Of a stretch of 15,477 bases of DNA, positions 7,194 through 15,080 are shown one piece after another. The notes below the pieces were generated by a model. The model saw only the letters and a list, made by a program, of their open reading frames with translations. It was not told where the DNA came from and did not search any database. The translations under genes were made by a program, and so were the position numbers. The stretch is from assembly GCA_003646305.1 (NCBI GenBank), contig QNFJ01000025.1:1-15477 (forward strand), read 5' to 3'. Source of the DNA: Gammaproteobacteria bacterium. Its GTDB lineage: Bacteria; Pseudomonadota; Gammaproteobacteria; Methylococcales; UBA2780. How positions within the stretch are numbered: position 1 is the first letter of the stretch; every line of letters starts with the position of its first letter.

Positions 7194-7858
7194 TGCTCGA
7201 AGCGCCTGCAACAATTGATGAGCAATTACTTGAACAAAAACGCGCTCAAGTCGTTAGTGTATTTAACACCATTAACACTGAACGCATGAACGATATTCCC
7301 ATCCTCAATCATAAATTAAGCGTTAGCCTTATTGGCCTACAAGAGTGGAACAATAACTACCTTGGCATTTTGGTAACGCCTTGGTTTATGAACATCATTA
7401 TGCTGCCTAACCAAGCTGATGAATGGAGTGATATTCCTGAGCTCAGCAGTGAGAAATATGTATTTCCTTCTGGAAATTACAAATTTTTGATGGGATTTGA
7501 ACCTGACATTGGCAAGTATCAAACCTGTTCGCTTTTCTCTCCAATGTTTGAATTTGCGGACAATCAAGCTGCGATAGAAACGGCGCAAGCCGCTATAACC
7601 GAGTTAATGAACGATGAAAACATTGAGACAACTGATATTGATAGTGAACAAATTCAACGCATATGGGAAGGAGAAGAACTCTTACCAGAAGGCATAAGAG
7701 ATGGGGAGTTAACAAATGATGGAACTACCCCCAAAACTGCCCTCTCTGAAGAAGCAGAACCAGTAGCAACGGTGTCATTAGAAGAACGTATGCATGAACC
7801 TATCAGCCGCCGGAAATTGTTACGAGGCGCCTTTCTCAACAAAAATGAAGTGAAATGA
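7193..7858 (+). CDS. hupJ: HupJ/HybE family assembly chaperone
   Basis: A 221-residue protein of the HybE/HupJ [NiFe] hydrogenase assembly chaperone family. The family core is visible in LIGLQEWNNNYLGILVTPWF (46-65), the LPNQ and FPSGNYKFLMG segments, and GKYQTCSLFSPMFEF. A poorly conserved acidic linker (about 145-195) follows. The C-terminus carries EPISRRKLLRG (202-212), which looks like a Tat motif although it is at the wrong end of the protein. HybE-type proteins are thought to bind the Tat signal or precursor of the small subunit. The start is coupled to hupI (TAATG) and the stop overlaps the hupK start (ATGA). Confidence 0.92.
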   Translation: MLEAPATIDEQLLEQKRAQVVSVFNTINTERMNDIPILNHKLSVSLIGLQEWNNNYLGILVTPWFMNIIMLPNQADEWSDIPELSSEKYVFPSGNYKFLMGFEPDIGKYQTCSLFSPMFEFADNQAAIETAQAAITELMNDENIETTDIDSEQIQRIWEGEELLPEGIRDGELTNDGTTPKTALSEEAEPVATVSLEERMHEPISRRKLLRGAFLNKNEVK

Positions 7859-9027
7859 GTATCACTGAGGGCCACATCAACATTGAGATGTGCTTGGGCA
7901 CCGGCTCTAAGCCCATTGTTAGTATTACCTCCAATCGCCCTACCCAAGCCTGCAAAATCTTTATTGGCAAAACACCTGAGCAGGTTTTATCTGTTGTTCC
8001 CTTATTATTTAATGTTTGCGGTGTCGCTCAGTCACGCGCTTCTTTATCAGCCATTCAACAATGCCTGAACATAACACCCAAGGCTCGGCACGAAATTGCA
8101 CGGGACATGTTATTACTCGTTGAAAACTCTAAAGAGCACCTGCTGAAAATTGAATTAAGTTGGCCAAAGCTGTTTGGCTTTCCCATCACAAGCAAAACAT
8201 TACCCTATATAAGTCAGCTCACCTCCCTCTTTGAAAAGACATTATTTGATAACCATGCTTTTCAACTTGATAGCTCTCTTAATACTCACTATTTACACGT
8301 TGAGACACTCATTGACGAACTTGATGACTATTTAGAAGCCACCGTTTTTCAACAGCCTCCCAATAGCTGGTGTCAAGATGGCAACATCGAAACACTTTTA
8401 AGTTGGGCTGAAAAACAAAGCACCACCGCCATGTCGAGTATCGCTTTCATTTTCAAAAATGACTGGTTATCTCAAGGAGTAAGTTCTTGTTTACAGCTGC
8501 CTAAACTTAATGAACAATCATTGCTTACACGGCTTAATGACGATGACGCTCATCACTTCATCCAATCTCCACAGTGGGAAGGTAGTTGTTATGAAACAAC
8601 CGTGTTAAGCCGCCAATTATCCCAGCCAATCATTAAGTCTTTAAATAATGAATTTGGCACGTGTTTAATTACACGTTGGACAGCGAGGCTTGCTGAATTA
8701 GCGATTATCCCCCAGCAGTTGCGTAGCCTGTTACAACAGTTAAAAAAGGCGCGGCCTAGCGACACAGCAGATAGTGCCGCTACAACAGAACTTGCACAAG
8801 TAGAAGCCGCCAGAGGTCTATTGGTTCATCGAGTGACTATTGAAAACGGCTTAATTAACCAATATCAGATACTTGCCCCTACTGAGTGGAATTTTCACCC
8901 TGAAGGGCTTATCAAACAGTGCTTAGAAAACATCAACAATAGCAAACAAGTTGAAAATATAGCCCACCTTGTCGTTAATTCCATAGACCCTTGTGTTGGT
9001 TATAAATTGAGTATTCAGCATGCATGA
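7855..9027 (+). CDS. hupK: HupK, catalytically degenerate HupL-like scaffold
   Basis: A 390-residue HupK/HoxV family protein that resembles the large subunit and is thought to act as a scaffold for the Fe(CN)2CO cofactor. Paralogy can be read directly against HupL in this window: NVCGVAQSRASL (53-64) against RICGVCTGTHAL; SPQWEGSCYETTVLSRQL against APRWRGHAMEVGPLARYV; EAARGLLVH (317-325) against EAPRGALAH; DPCVGY (378-383) against DPCLAC. C55 and C380 remain; the second cysteine of each pair is A58 and Y383. R320 matches R509 of HupL. The protein ends at IQHA with no cleavable tail and no export signal. It overlaps hupJ by 4 nt and hypA by 8 nt. Confidence 0.93.
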   Translation: MSITEGHINIEMCLGTGSKPIVSITSNRPTQACKIFIGKTPEQVLSVVPLLFNVCGVAQSRASLSAIQQCLNITPKARHEIARDMLLLVENSKEHLLKIELSWPKLFGFPITSKTLPYISQLTSLFEKTLFDNHAFQLDSSLNTHYLHVETLIDELDDYLEATVFQQPPNSWCQDGNIETLLSWAEKQSTTAMSSIAFIFKNDWLSQGVSSCLQLPKLNEQSLLTRLNDDDAHHFIQSPQWEGSCYETTVLSRQLSQPIIKSLNNEFGTCLITRWTARLAELAIIPQQLRSLLQQLKKARPSDTADSAATTELAQVEAARGLLVHRVTIENGLINQYQILAPTEWNFHPEGLIKQCLENINNSKQVENIAHLVVNSIDPCVGYKLSIQHA

Positions 9028-9361
9028 AATGTCACTTTGTGAAGGCATTTTGCAAGTGCTAGAAGCTGAATCTAAAACCCAGAGTTTCAAGCGCGTCAAA
9101 ACGGTCACTCTTGAAATTGGAGAACTTTCGAGCATTGAGGTTGAGGCGATGATTTTTAGTTACGACGTAGTAACACGTAATACATTAGCTGACGGTTCTA
9201 AGCTTTGCATTGTTAACACCACTGGTACAGCCTGGTGTATGAAATGCAGTAAAGAAGTGAATATAAAAAAACGGTTTGACGAATGCCCTGACTGCGGCAG
9301 TTACCAATTACAAGTAACGGGCGGTGAAGAAATGAAAATAAAAGAATTGGAGGTAGAGTAA
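9020..9361 (+). CDS. hypA: Hydrogenase nickel incorporation protein HypA
   Basis: A 113-residue HypA, the metallochaperone that passes nickel to the large subunit together with HypB. The N-terminus MHEMSLCEGI carries the nickel-binding His2. The structural zinc site is C73-x2-C76 (CMKC) and C89-x2-C92 (CPDC). The start overlaps the end of hupK by 8 nt (ATGCATGA) and is fixed by the conserved MHE. The stop shares a base with the hypB start. Confidence 0.97.
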   Translation: MHEMSLCEGILQVLEAESKTQSFKRVKTVTLEIGELSSIEVEAMIFSYDVVTRNTLADGSKLCIVNTTGTAWCMKCSKEVNIKKRFDECPDCGSYQLQVTGGEEMKIKELEVE

Positions 9362-10257
9362 TGTGCACAGTATGCGGATGCGGTGACGGTGAGACAAGAA
9401 TTGAAGGTGAGGCAGACCAGCAACATAGTCATGAACACCCTCATACCCACGATCATGACCATGAGCACACTCATGAGCATGAAACGAGTTCAAGTCACGA
9501 TCATCACTATGGTCACGGCCCTGCCCATGCGCATGCACCCGGCATGAGCCAAACAAGAATGGTTCAAATAGAGCAGGATATCCTCGGCAAGAACAATGAA
9601 TATGCCCAAAAAAATAGGCAGTTGTTCGCCAGCAAAGGTATGCTCACCTTAAATCTTGTCTCCAGCCCTGGATCAGGCAAAACCACCTTACTCACAGAAA
9701 CGTTAACGGCATTAAAAGATGAGTTGCCAATGGCCGTTATTGAAGGCGACCAAGAAACCAGTAACGATGCCGAAAGAATACGAGAAACGGGTGTTCCCGC
9801 TATTCAAATCAATACAGGCAAAGGCTGTCACCTCGATGCTCATCAAGTGGGCCATGCCATACAACATTTGTCACCGGAAGATACAACGACACTTTTTATC
9901 GAAAACGTTGGCAACCTTGTTTGCCCGGCTGCATTCGACTTAGGTGAGGCTCACAAAGTTGCTATTTTATCGGTAACAGAAGGTGAAGATAAGCCCATTA
10001 AATACCCTGATATGTTCCACGCTGCCGATTTATTACTACTCAATAAGATAGATTTACTGCCTTATTTAGATTTTGATATGGATAAATGCATTGAGTATGC
10101 TCGTCGCGTAAACCCTGGCATTCAAGTACTGAAGGTCTCCAGCAAAAGTGGTGAAGGTATGGATGATTGGTATCAATGGATACGACTATCACGTCAGAGC
10201 AAAATGATTGGCTTTAATCCGCAAACACAATCCGAAGAAAACGTTAAAACAGCCTAA
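9361..10257 (+). CDS. hypB: Hydrogenase nickel incorporation GTPase HypB
   Basis: A 298-residue HypB, a SIMIBI-class GTPase that delivers nickel for the active site. The N-terminus MCTVCGC holds the CxxCGC high-affinity nickel motif (C2, C5, C7). A histidine-rich segment follows (residues 22-58, about 16 His), which in other HypB proteins stores nickel. The G domain has the P-loop SPGSGKTT (102-109), the dimer-interface metal residues C156-H157 (KGCHLD) and C188 (VCPAAFDLGE), and NKID (228-231) for guanine. GGAGGT precedes the ATG. The start overlaps the hypA stop and the stop overlaps the hupR start by one base each. Both nickel-binding N-terminal elements together indicate the fullest form of HypB. 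Confidence 0.97.
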   Translation: MCTVCGCGDGETRIEGEADQQHSHEHPHTHDHDHEHTHEHETSSSHDHHYGHGPAHAHAPGMSQTRMVQIEQDILGKNNEYAQKNRQLFASKGMLTLNLVSSPGSGKTTLLTETLTALKDELPMAVIEGDQETSNDAERIRETGVPAIQINTGKGCHLDAHQVGHAIQHLSPEDTTTLFIENVGNLVCPAAFDLGEAHKVAILSVTEGEDKPIKYPDMFHAADLLLLNKIDLLPYLDFDMDKCIEYARRVNPGIQVLKVSSKSGEGMDDWYQWIRLSRQSKMIGFNPQTQSEENVKTA

Positions 10258-11705
10258 TGCAATCGCAGCCCAGCATTCTCATTTTTGACGAAAACACAGA
10301 GACACTATCGTCAATAAAAGCGCTTATATCCGATGCTTTTGACGTTCATATTGCCAATGATATAAAGCAGGCAGAGTGCGTGCTTCAACAGCAATGGATT
10401 CAAGTCTTCATATCCAAGCAAAAACTTGCGATTATTGATGAAAAATTTTCAGACATAATTTGGTTGGTGCTGTCCGATGAAAACTCTCAAAAAGATGCGT
10501 TAAAAGCTATTAACAACTCCGAAGCACAACATTTTATTTGCCCGCCTTGGAACACAAACGACATCAGCGTAAAACTTACAAGCGCACTACATGTTTTCAA
10601 TCTACAACGCGACATCGAACGCTTAACAGTAGAACTAAAACTTAAGCCTGACACCATTGACAAAGCAATGGTTGAAAAACGACAGGCTTTAAAAGCACGT
10701 TTTGACTGGGATTCCGGCATCATTAGAAGCCCAGACAGTGTCATGAATGGTGTATGCAACCTGATACGTAACGTCGGTCCTTTTGATGTCAACGTACTAC
10801 TTTCAGGCGAATCTGGCACGGGTAAGGCGTTATGTGCCCAAGCGGTTCATTACAATAGTCTTCGTCAAAGCAATACATTTACTACTGTGAACTGCGCGGC
10901 CCTATCAGATGAATTATTAGAGAGCGAATTATTTGGTCACATACAAGGATCTTTTGTGGGCGCTACAGAAAATAAAATAGGGCTTTTTGAACAAACTGAT
11001 GGCGGCACGATTTTCTTAGATGAGATTGACGAAACTTCTCCAGCTGTTCAAGCCAAATTGTTACGCGTTATTCAAGAAGGCGCTGTTCGACCAATTGGTG
11101 AGAGATTACCCCGCCAAATTAATGTAAGGGTGATAGCTGCAACCAACCAAGAGCTTAAAAATGACGTCATCAACGGCAAGTTTCGCCAAGACCTATTCTA
11201 TCGTTTAAGCACCTTTGAAATACACACGCCTCCCTTAAGAGAACGTAAAGAAGACATCATTCCATTGGCCATTAACATTTTAAATAATGTCATGGAACAG
11301 TTGGGAAAACATGTAAAAGGCATCACTAATGAGGTGTTAGAGTCACTAACGGAATACCACTGGCCAGGCAACATACGAGAACTACAAAATGAAGTAACGC
11401 GCATGTTGGTACTTTGCCAAGAAGATTACTTATCTGCAAACCTGCTATCACCACAGATTTTACAAGCAACGCCTGAGGAGTCCGTTGCAGACATTAATAT
11501 GCTAACCGGTATTGAAGGCTCACTAAAAGAGAGAGTTGAATCTTTAGAGTCCATCGTTATTAAAGAAACCCTTATGCGATTACGCTGGAATAAAACCAAA
11601 GTCGCTGAAGAGCTTGGCTTATCACGGGTGGGCTTAAGAAACAAAATGGAACGGTACGGGCTTGAGCAAAACTCATCCGTTAAAACCTTAACCGGTGTTG
11701 CCTAA
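10257..11705 (+). CDS. hupR: HupR/HoxA-like NtrC-family regulator with degenerate receiver
   Basis: A 482-residue NtrC-architecture activator: receiver (1-120), AAA+ domain (about 155-390) and Fis-type helix-turn-helix (about 436-468, KTKVAEELGLSRVGLRNKM). The position and context match HupR/HoxA, activators of hydrogenase genes. AAA+ motifs are Walker A GESGTGK (184-190), Walker B GGTIFLDEI (249-257) and the arginine region around 328-330. The receiver keeps D11 and E12, but the phosphoacceptor position reads FISKQ with K54 instead of Asp, and the conserved Lys near 96 is Pro. The sigma54 contact loop reads GSFVGA (231-236) instead of GAFTGA. No partner histidine kinase is in the window. The start is coupled to hypB (TAATG). 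Confidence 0.92.
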   Translation: MQSQPSILIFDENTETLSSIKALISDAFDVHIANDIKQAECVLQQQWIQVFISKQKLAIIDEKFSDIIWLVLSDENSQKDALKAINNSEAQHFICPPWNTNDISVKLTSALHVFNLQRDIERLTVELKLKPDTIDKAMVEKRQALKARFDWDSGIIRSPDSVMNGVCNLIRNVGPFDVNVLLSGESGTGKALCAQAVHYNSLRQSNTFTTVNCAALSDELLESELFGHIQGSFVGATENKIGLFEQTDGGTIFLDEIDETSPAVQAKLLRVIQEGAVRPIGERLPRQINVRVIAATNQELKNDVINGKFRQDLFYRLSTFEIHTPPLRERKEDIIPLAINILNNVMEQLGKHVKGITNEVLESLTEYHWPGNIRELQNEVTRMLVLCQEDYLSANLLSPQILQATPEESVADINMLTGIEGSLKERVESLESIVIKETLMRLRWNKTKVAEELGLSRVGLRNKMERYGLEQNSSVKTLTGVA

Positions 11706-11719
11706 GTCGCTATTAAGCC

Positions 11720-14107
11720 ATGCTACTGAACTCTGTTCAAAAAATTAATACTGAGCTAACCATTGTCGGCCGCACCTTGCGTATTAAAGGATTGGTGCAA
11801 GGTGTTGGTTTTCGCCCTACTGTTTGGCGGCTTGCTCAAGATTTAAGGTTAACCGGCCATGTTTTAAATGATGGAGATGGCGTGTTAATACATGCCTTTG
11901 GCAGCGAAAACCAGATACTTCAATTTATTTCAGACATAGAACAAAACTGCCCTCCTCTGGCACGTATTGATAGTATTGAGCACACTCATCTTGAGCAACA
12001 GGCACCCACTGACTTTTCCATTATCACCAGTGACTTATCCAGGCCACATACGGGCATTGCTCCTGATGCCGCAAGTTGCTCTAGCTGTATATCTGAAACA
12101 CTTGAGCCGAATAGCCGATATTACAACTACCCTTTTACAAACTGCACGCACTGTGGACCACGCCTCTCCATCATTAACGCCATTCCTTACGATCGGCAAA
12201 ATACCAGCATGGCTTCGTTTAAAAAGTGCCCCGATTGTGAAGATGAATATAATGACCCTGCAAATCGCCGCTTTCACGCCCAACCCGTTGCCTGCCCAAG
12301 CTGTGGACCTAAAATTTGGCTGGAACCGGCCGTTGAAAAGAGCGAAATAAATACCATTAACGTGGCCGCTAATTTAATCAAACAAGGTTCTATTTTAGCC
12401 ATTAAGGGTATATCAGGTTTTCACTTAGTCTGTGATGCAAGCAATGACACTACCGTTGCTCGCTTGCGCCAGCGTAAAAACCGCAAAGCAAAGCCTTTTG
12501 CATTGATGGCTAGAAACATCAACATCATCAAGCAATATTGTTTAGTGAATACGGCTGAGGCTGATTTATTAAAATCGCCTGCGGGCCCGATTGTTTTACT
12601 CGATAAAAAAGGCTCGTTGAGTTTAGCTAACGAGGTAGCCGACAAACAGAACACGCTTGGCTTCATGCTTCCAACCACACCTTTGCATCACCTTTTGTTA
12701 CAAGACATTAACACGCCGCTTGTGATGACATCAGGGAACCCCAGTGGTATTCCTCAATGCATAGACAATAATGATGCCATTGAGAAACTACAGGGTATTG
12801 CTGATTATTGGTTATTAAATAATAGAGACATTACTAGCCGTGTTGACGATTCTGTGGTTCGCGTTATACAAAACAAACCCCGTATTTTACGGCGATCACG
12901 AGGCTATGCGCCCACCTCCATAAGATTGCCCGCTGGGTTTGAGAAATCACCCGACATACTCGCTTGTGGTGCAGAACTAAAAAACACTTTTTGCCTTGTT
13001 AAGGATGGAAAAGCGATTATTTCCCAACACATGGGAGATTTAGAGAACGCACAAACCTATGCTGATTACGAAAAGAATCAGGATTTATATCAAGCACTCT
13101 ACGCACACGAACCCAGCGCTATTGTTATAGATGCACATCCTGAATACCTATCCAGCAAATATGGCCAAGCTCTGTCTGAAGAAACCAACTGTCCGCTTAT
13201 TACCGTCCATCACCACCACGCGCACTTTGCGAGCTGTTTGGCGGATAACCAATGGGGACTTAATGAAGGCAAAGTGCTTGGGGTTACATTTGATGGCCTA
13301 GGTTTAGGTGCAGACAATACCTTATGGGGCGGTGAATTTTTGCTTGGTGATTACACCGGCTACGAACGATTAGGATCAATGAAACAAGCCGCGTTAATGG
13401 GTGGCTCTCAAGCCATTTATCAGCCCTGGCGCAATACTTATGCACAATTAAAAGCGCACTTTGACTGGGATGAATTAAATAACACGTACCCTCAACACGA
13501 CTTATTATCAGCTTTAAATAAGCAGCCATTAAAAACCCTTAACAACATGTTAGAAAAGAACTTAAATTCTCCGCTTAGCTCTTCATGCGGTCGTTTATTT
13601 GATGCTGTTGCTGCTGCCATTGGTATATGCCGTGAAAACATTCACTATGAAGGCCAAGCTGCTATCGAGCTTGAAGCTTGTGTGACAAAAGAAACTATGG
13701 CCGATGAACTGTCACGCGCGTATAAATTTGATATTTGCCAAGCTAATGAAAATAGCATACCTGTTATCGACAGCAGCCCCTTATGGAACAGTTTACTAGT
13801 CGATATCGATAACAACGTGCCTCCGCATATCATGTCTGCCCGCTTCCACCATGCCCTCATTAACGCAACGGTCGATATGGTCTGCCGGATAGCAGAGCAG
13901 GCAGGAACAGCGACCGTCGCACTGACTGGTGGCGTTTTTCAAAATGCATTATTGCTACGTTACACCGATGAGAAACTAACGCGGTTAGGCTATAAGGTGC
14001 TAACTCATTCAACTATTCCAGCTAACGATAGTGGTCTTTGCTTAGGCCAAGCCACTATCGCACTAGCTAAACTTGTAAAACATAAAGAGGTTCAACCATG
14101 TGCTTAG
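11720..14107 (+). CDS. hypF: Carbamoyltransferase HypF
   Basis: A 795-residue HypF that turns carbamoyl phosphate into a carbamoyl group on HypE, the source of the cyanide ligands. Domains in order: acylphosphatase (about 17-105, VQGVGFRP at 26-33); two zinc fingers with C120, C123, C142, C145, C170, C173, C192 and C195; a YrdC-like domain (about 215-400, including KRGxxx-like RQRKNRKAKPFALMARN); and a Kae1-like carbamoyltransferase domain with HHHAH (497-501), FDGLGLG and the late VALTGGVFQNALLL. All key parts are present, so the protein should be active. It starts 14 nt after hupR without a clear Shine-Dalgarno sequence; only a weak TAAG is seen. Its end overlaps hypC by 10 nt. Confidence 0.97.
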   Translation: MLLNSVQKINTELTIVGRTLRIKGLVQGVGFRPTVWRLAQDLRLTGHVLNDGDGVLIHAFGSENQILQFISDIEQNCPPLARIDSIEHTHLEQQAPTDFSIITSDLSRPHTGIAPDAASCSSCISETLEPNSRYYNYPFTNCTHCGPRLSIINAIPYDRQNTSMASFKKCPDCEDEYNDPANRRFHAQPVACPSCGPKIWLEPAVEKSEINTINVAANLIKQGSILAIKGISGFHLVCDASNDTTVARLRQRKNRKAKPFALMARNINIIKQYCLVNTAEADLLKSPAGPIVLLDKKGSLSLANEVADKQNTLGFMLPTTPLHHLLLQDINTPLVMTSGNPSGIPQCIDNNDAIEKLQGIADYWLLNNRDITSRVDDSVVRVIQNKPRILRRSRGYAPTSIRLPAGFEKSPDILACGAELKNTFCLVKDGKAIISQHMGDLENAQTYADYEKNQDLYQALYAHEPSAIVIDAHPEYLSSKYGQALSEETNCPLITVHHHHAHFASCLADNQWGLNEGKVLGVTFDGLGLGADNTLWGGEFLLGDYTGYERLGSMKQAALMGGSQAIYQPWRNTYAQLKAHFDWDELNNTYPQHDLLSALNKQPLKTLNNMLEKNLNSPLSSSCGRLFDAVAAAIGICRENIHYEGQAAIELEACVTKETMADELSRAYKFDICQANENSIPVIDSSPLWNSLLVDIDNNVPPHIMSARFHHALINATVDMVCRIAEQAGTATVALTGGVFQNALLLRYTDEKLTRLGYKVLTHSTIPANDSGLCLGQATIALAKLVKHKEVQPCA

Positions 14108-14385
14108 GCATTCCTGGCCAAATCATTGAAATACTAGATGCCGACAACTTGCTAGCTAAAGTAGATGTCGCTGGTGTTAAACGCCCTGTTAACATAGCTT
14201 GCATTGTTTCTGACGATCACACAGCTCAAGACTGCATAGGTGACTGGGTACTTGTTCACGTGGGTTTTGCCATGAGCATTATCGATGAAGAGGAAGCAAT
14301 AAAAACACTGGCTCTACTAGAGGAGCTTGATGAATTTCAAGAAGAAATTAACGCAATGCAAGCAAGTGCCAATGCAAGTCAGTGA
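14098..14385 (+). CDS. hypC: Hydrogenase maturation chaperone HypC
   Basis: A 95-residue HypC. MCLGIPGQI gives the essential Cys2, and VLVHVGFAMSIID (51-63) carries the conserved His54 region. With HypD it forms the complex on which the Fe(CN)2CO unit is built, and it may carry that unit to HupF, HupK or HupL. Unlike HupF (5289) it keeps the histidine block, so the two HypC-family members have probably divided their roles. An AGAGG lies ahead of the ATG inside hypF. The gene ends with a 4-nt overlap (GTGA) with the isomerase gene. Confidence 0.95.
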   Translation: MCLGIPGQIIEILDADNLLAKVDVAGVKRPVNIACIVSDDHTAQDCIGDWVLVHVGFAMSIIDEEEAIKTLALLEELDEFQEEINAMQASANASQ

Positions 14386-15080
14386 GTAAAACTAACAACC
14401 CACTACATGACTTATATCCTTTTTTGCATGGCCAAAAAAAAGATGCTGCTAGTGAAAAAAAGGCATTACTGGAATCAATTCGTCAAAAGTCAGGCGATTC
14501 TATTGATGTGAAGCAGCGCTTCTTTTCAAATAATGCTGAACAGCTCATTGCTGCTGCTCAAGCTATTACTGATACATACAAAAATAATGGCCGTTTATTC
14601 ACTATGGGTAATGGTGGTTCAAGCTGTGATGCCGCCCACCTTGCTGTCGAGTTTCAGCACCCGGTAACAGCTGGCCGCCCCGCACTTCCTGCCGTTAATT
14701 TATGCATCGACACAGCAATGATCTCAGCCGTCAGTAACGACGTTGGTGTTAAGCACGTCTTTGTTCGCCAACTGGGCGCGCATGCACGTGACAATGACTT
14801 ACTCGTTGGTTTTTCCACGAGTGGAAATTCAGAAAATTTATTAGCCGCTTTTAGTAAGGCCAAAGACATTGGGATGACCACCATTGGCTTTGCGGGTAGT
14901 GACGGTGGTGACATGAAAAGTAGAGGCTTAGTCGACCATTGTCTCGTGGTAGACAGTGACTCCATACACCGAGTGCAAGAAACCCACGTAGCGTGTTATC
15001 ACATTCTTTGGGATCTAGTACATACCTTATTAGCAGACCAACGTGGTTTGCTTGGCAAACAACAAGAAGAAATACTATGA
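14382..15080 (+). CDS. SIS-domain sugar-phosphate isomerase, GmhA type
   Basis: A 232-residue SIS-domain protein of the GmhA (sedoheptulose-7-phosphate isomerase) / DiaA family, using a GTG start at 14382 that overlaps the hypC stop (GTGA). Family signatures are clear: MGNGGSSCDAAHLAVEF (75-91), FSTSGNSENLL (144-154) and QETHVACYHIL (199-209). The residues matching the GmhA zinc and catalytic set, H86, E90, Q199 and H207, are all present with the spacing I recall from E. coli GmhA, so it may be an active enzyme. An N-terminal stretch of about 40 residues precedes the family core. No other lipopolysaccharide or heptose gene is nearby. Its place between hypC and hypD, with 4-nt overlaps on both sides, suggests a job in hydrogenase maturation, but this is inference. 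Confidence 0.88.
   Translation: MSKTNNPLHDLYPFLHGQKKDAASEKKALLESIRQKSGDSIDVKQRFFSNNAEQLIAAAQAITDTYKNNGRLFTMGNGGSSCDAAHLAVEFQHPVTAGRPALPAVNLCIDTAMISAVSNDVGVKHVFVRQLGAHARDNDLLVGFSTSGNSENLLAAFSKAKDIGMTTIGFAGSDGGDMKSRGLVDHCLVVDSDSIHRVQETHVACYHILWDLVHTLLADQRGLLGKQQEEIL

Noticed and set aside
9420..9535. Repetitive CAT/CAC/GAT DNA that looks like a short tandem repeat or array
   Set aside because: The periodicity is irregular and comes from the coding of the HypB histidine-rich region; it is not a CRISPR array or a mobile repeat.
9308..9556. Minus-strand His-rich frame opposite hypB
   Set aside because: It is the reverse reading of the hypB histidine-rich codons (CAT and CAC with GAT and GAG), so its composition is an artefact.
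10487..10819. 110-residue minus-strand frame inside hupR
   Set aside because: It is antisense to a clearly coding region, with no ribosome site and no recognisable family.
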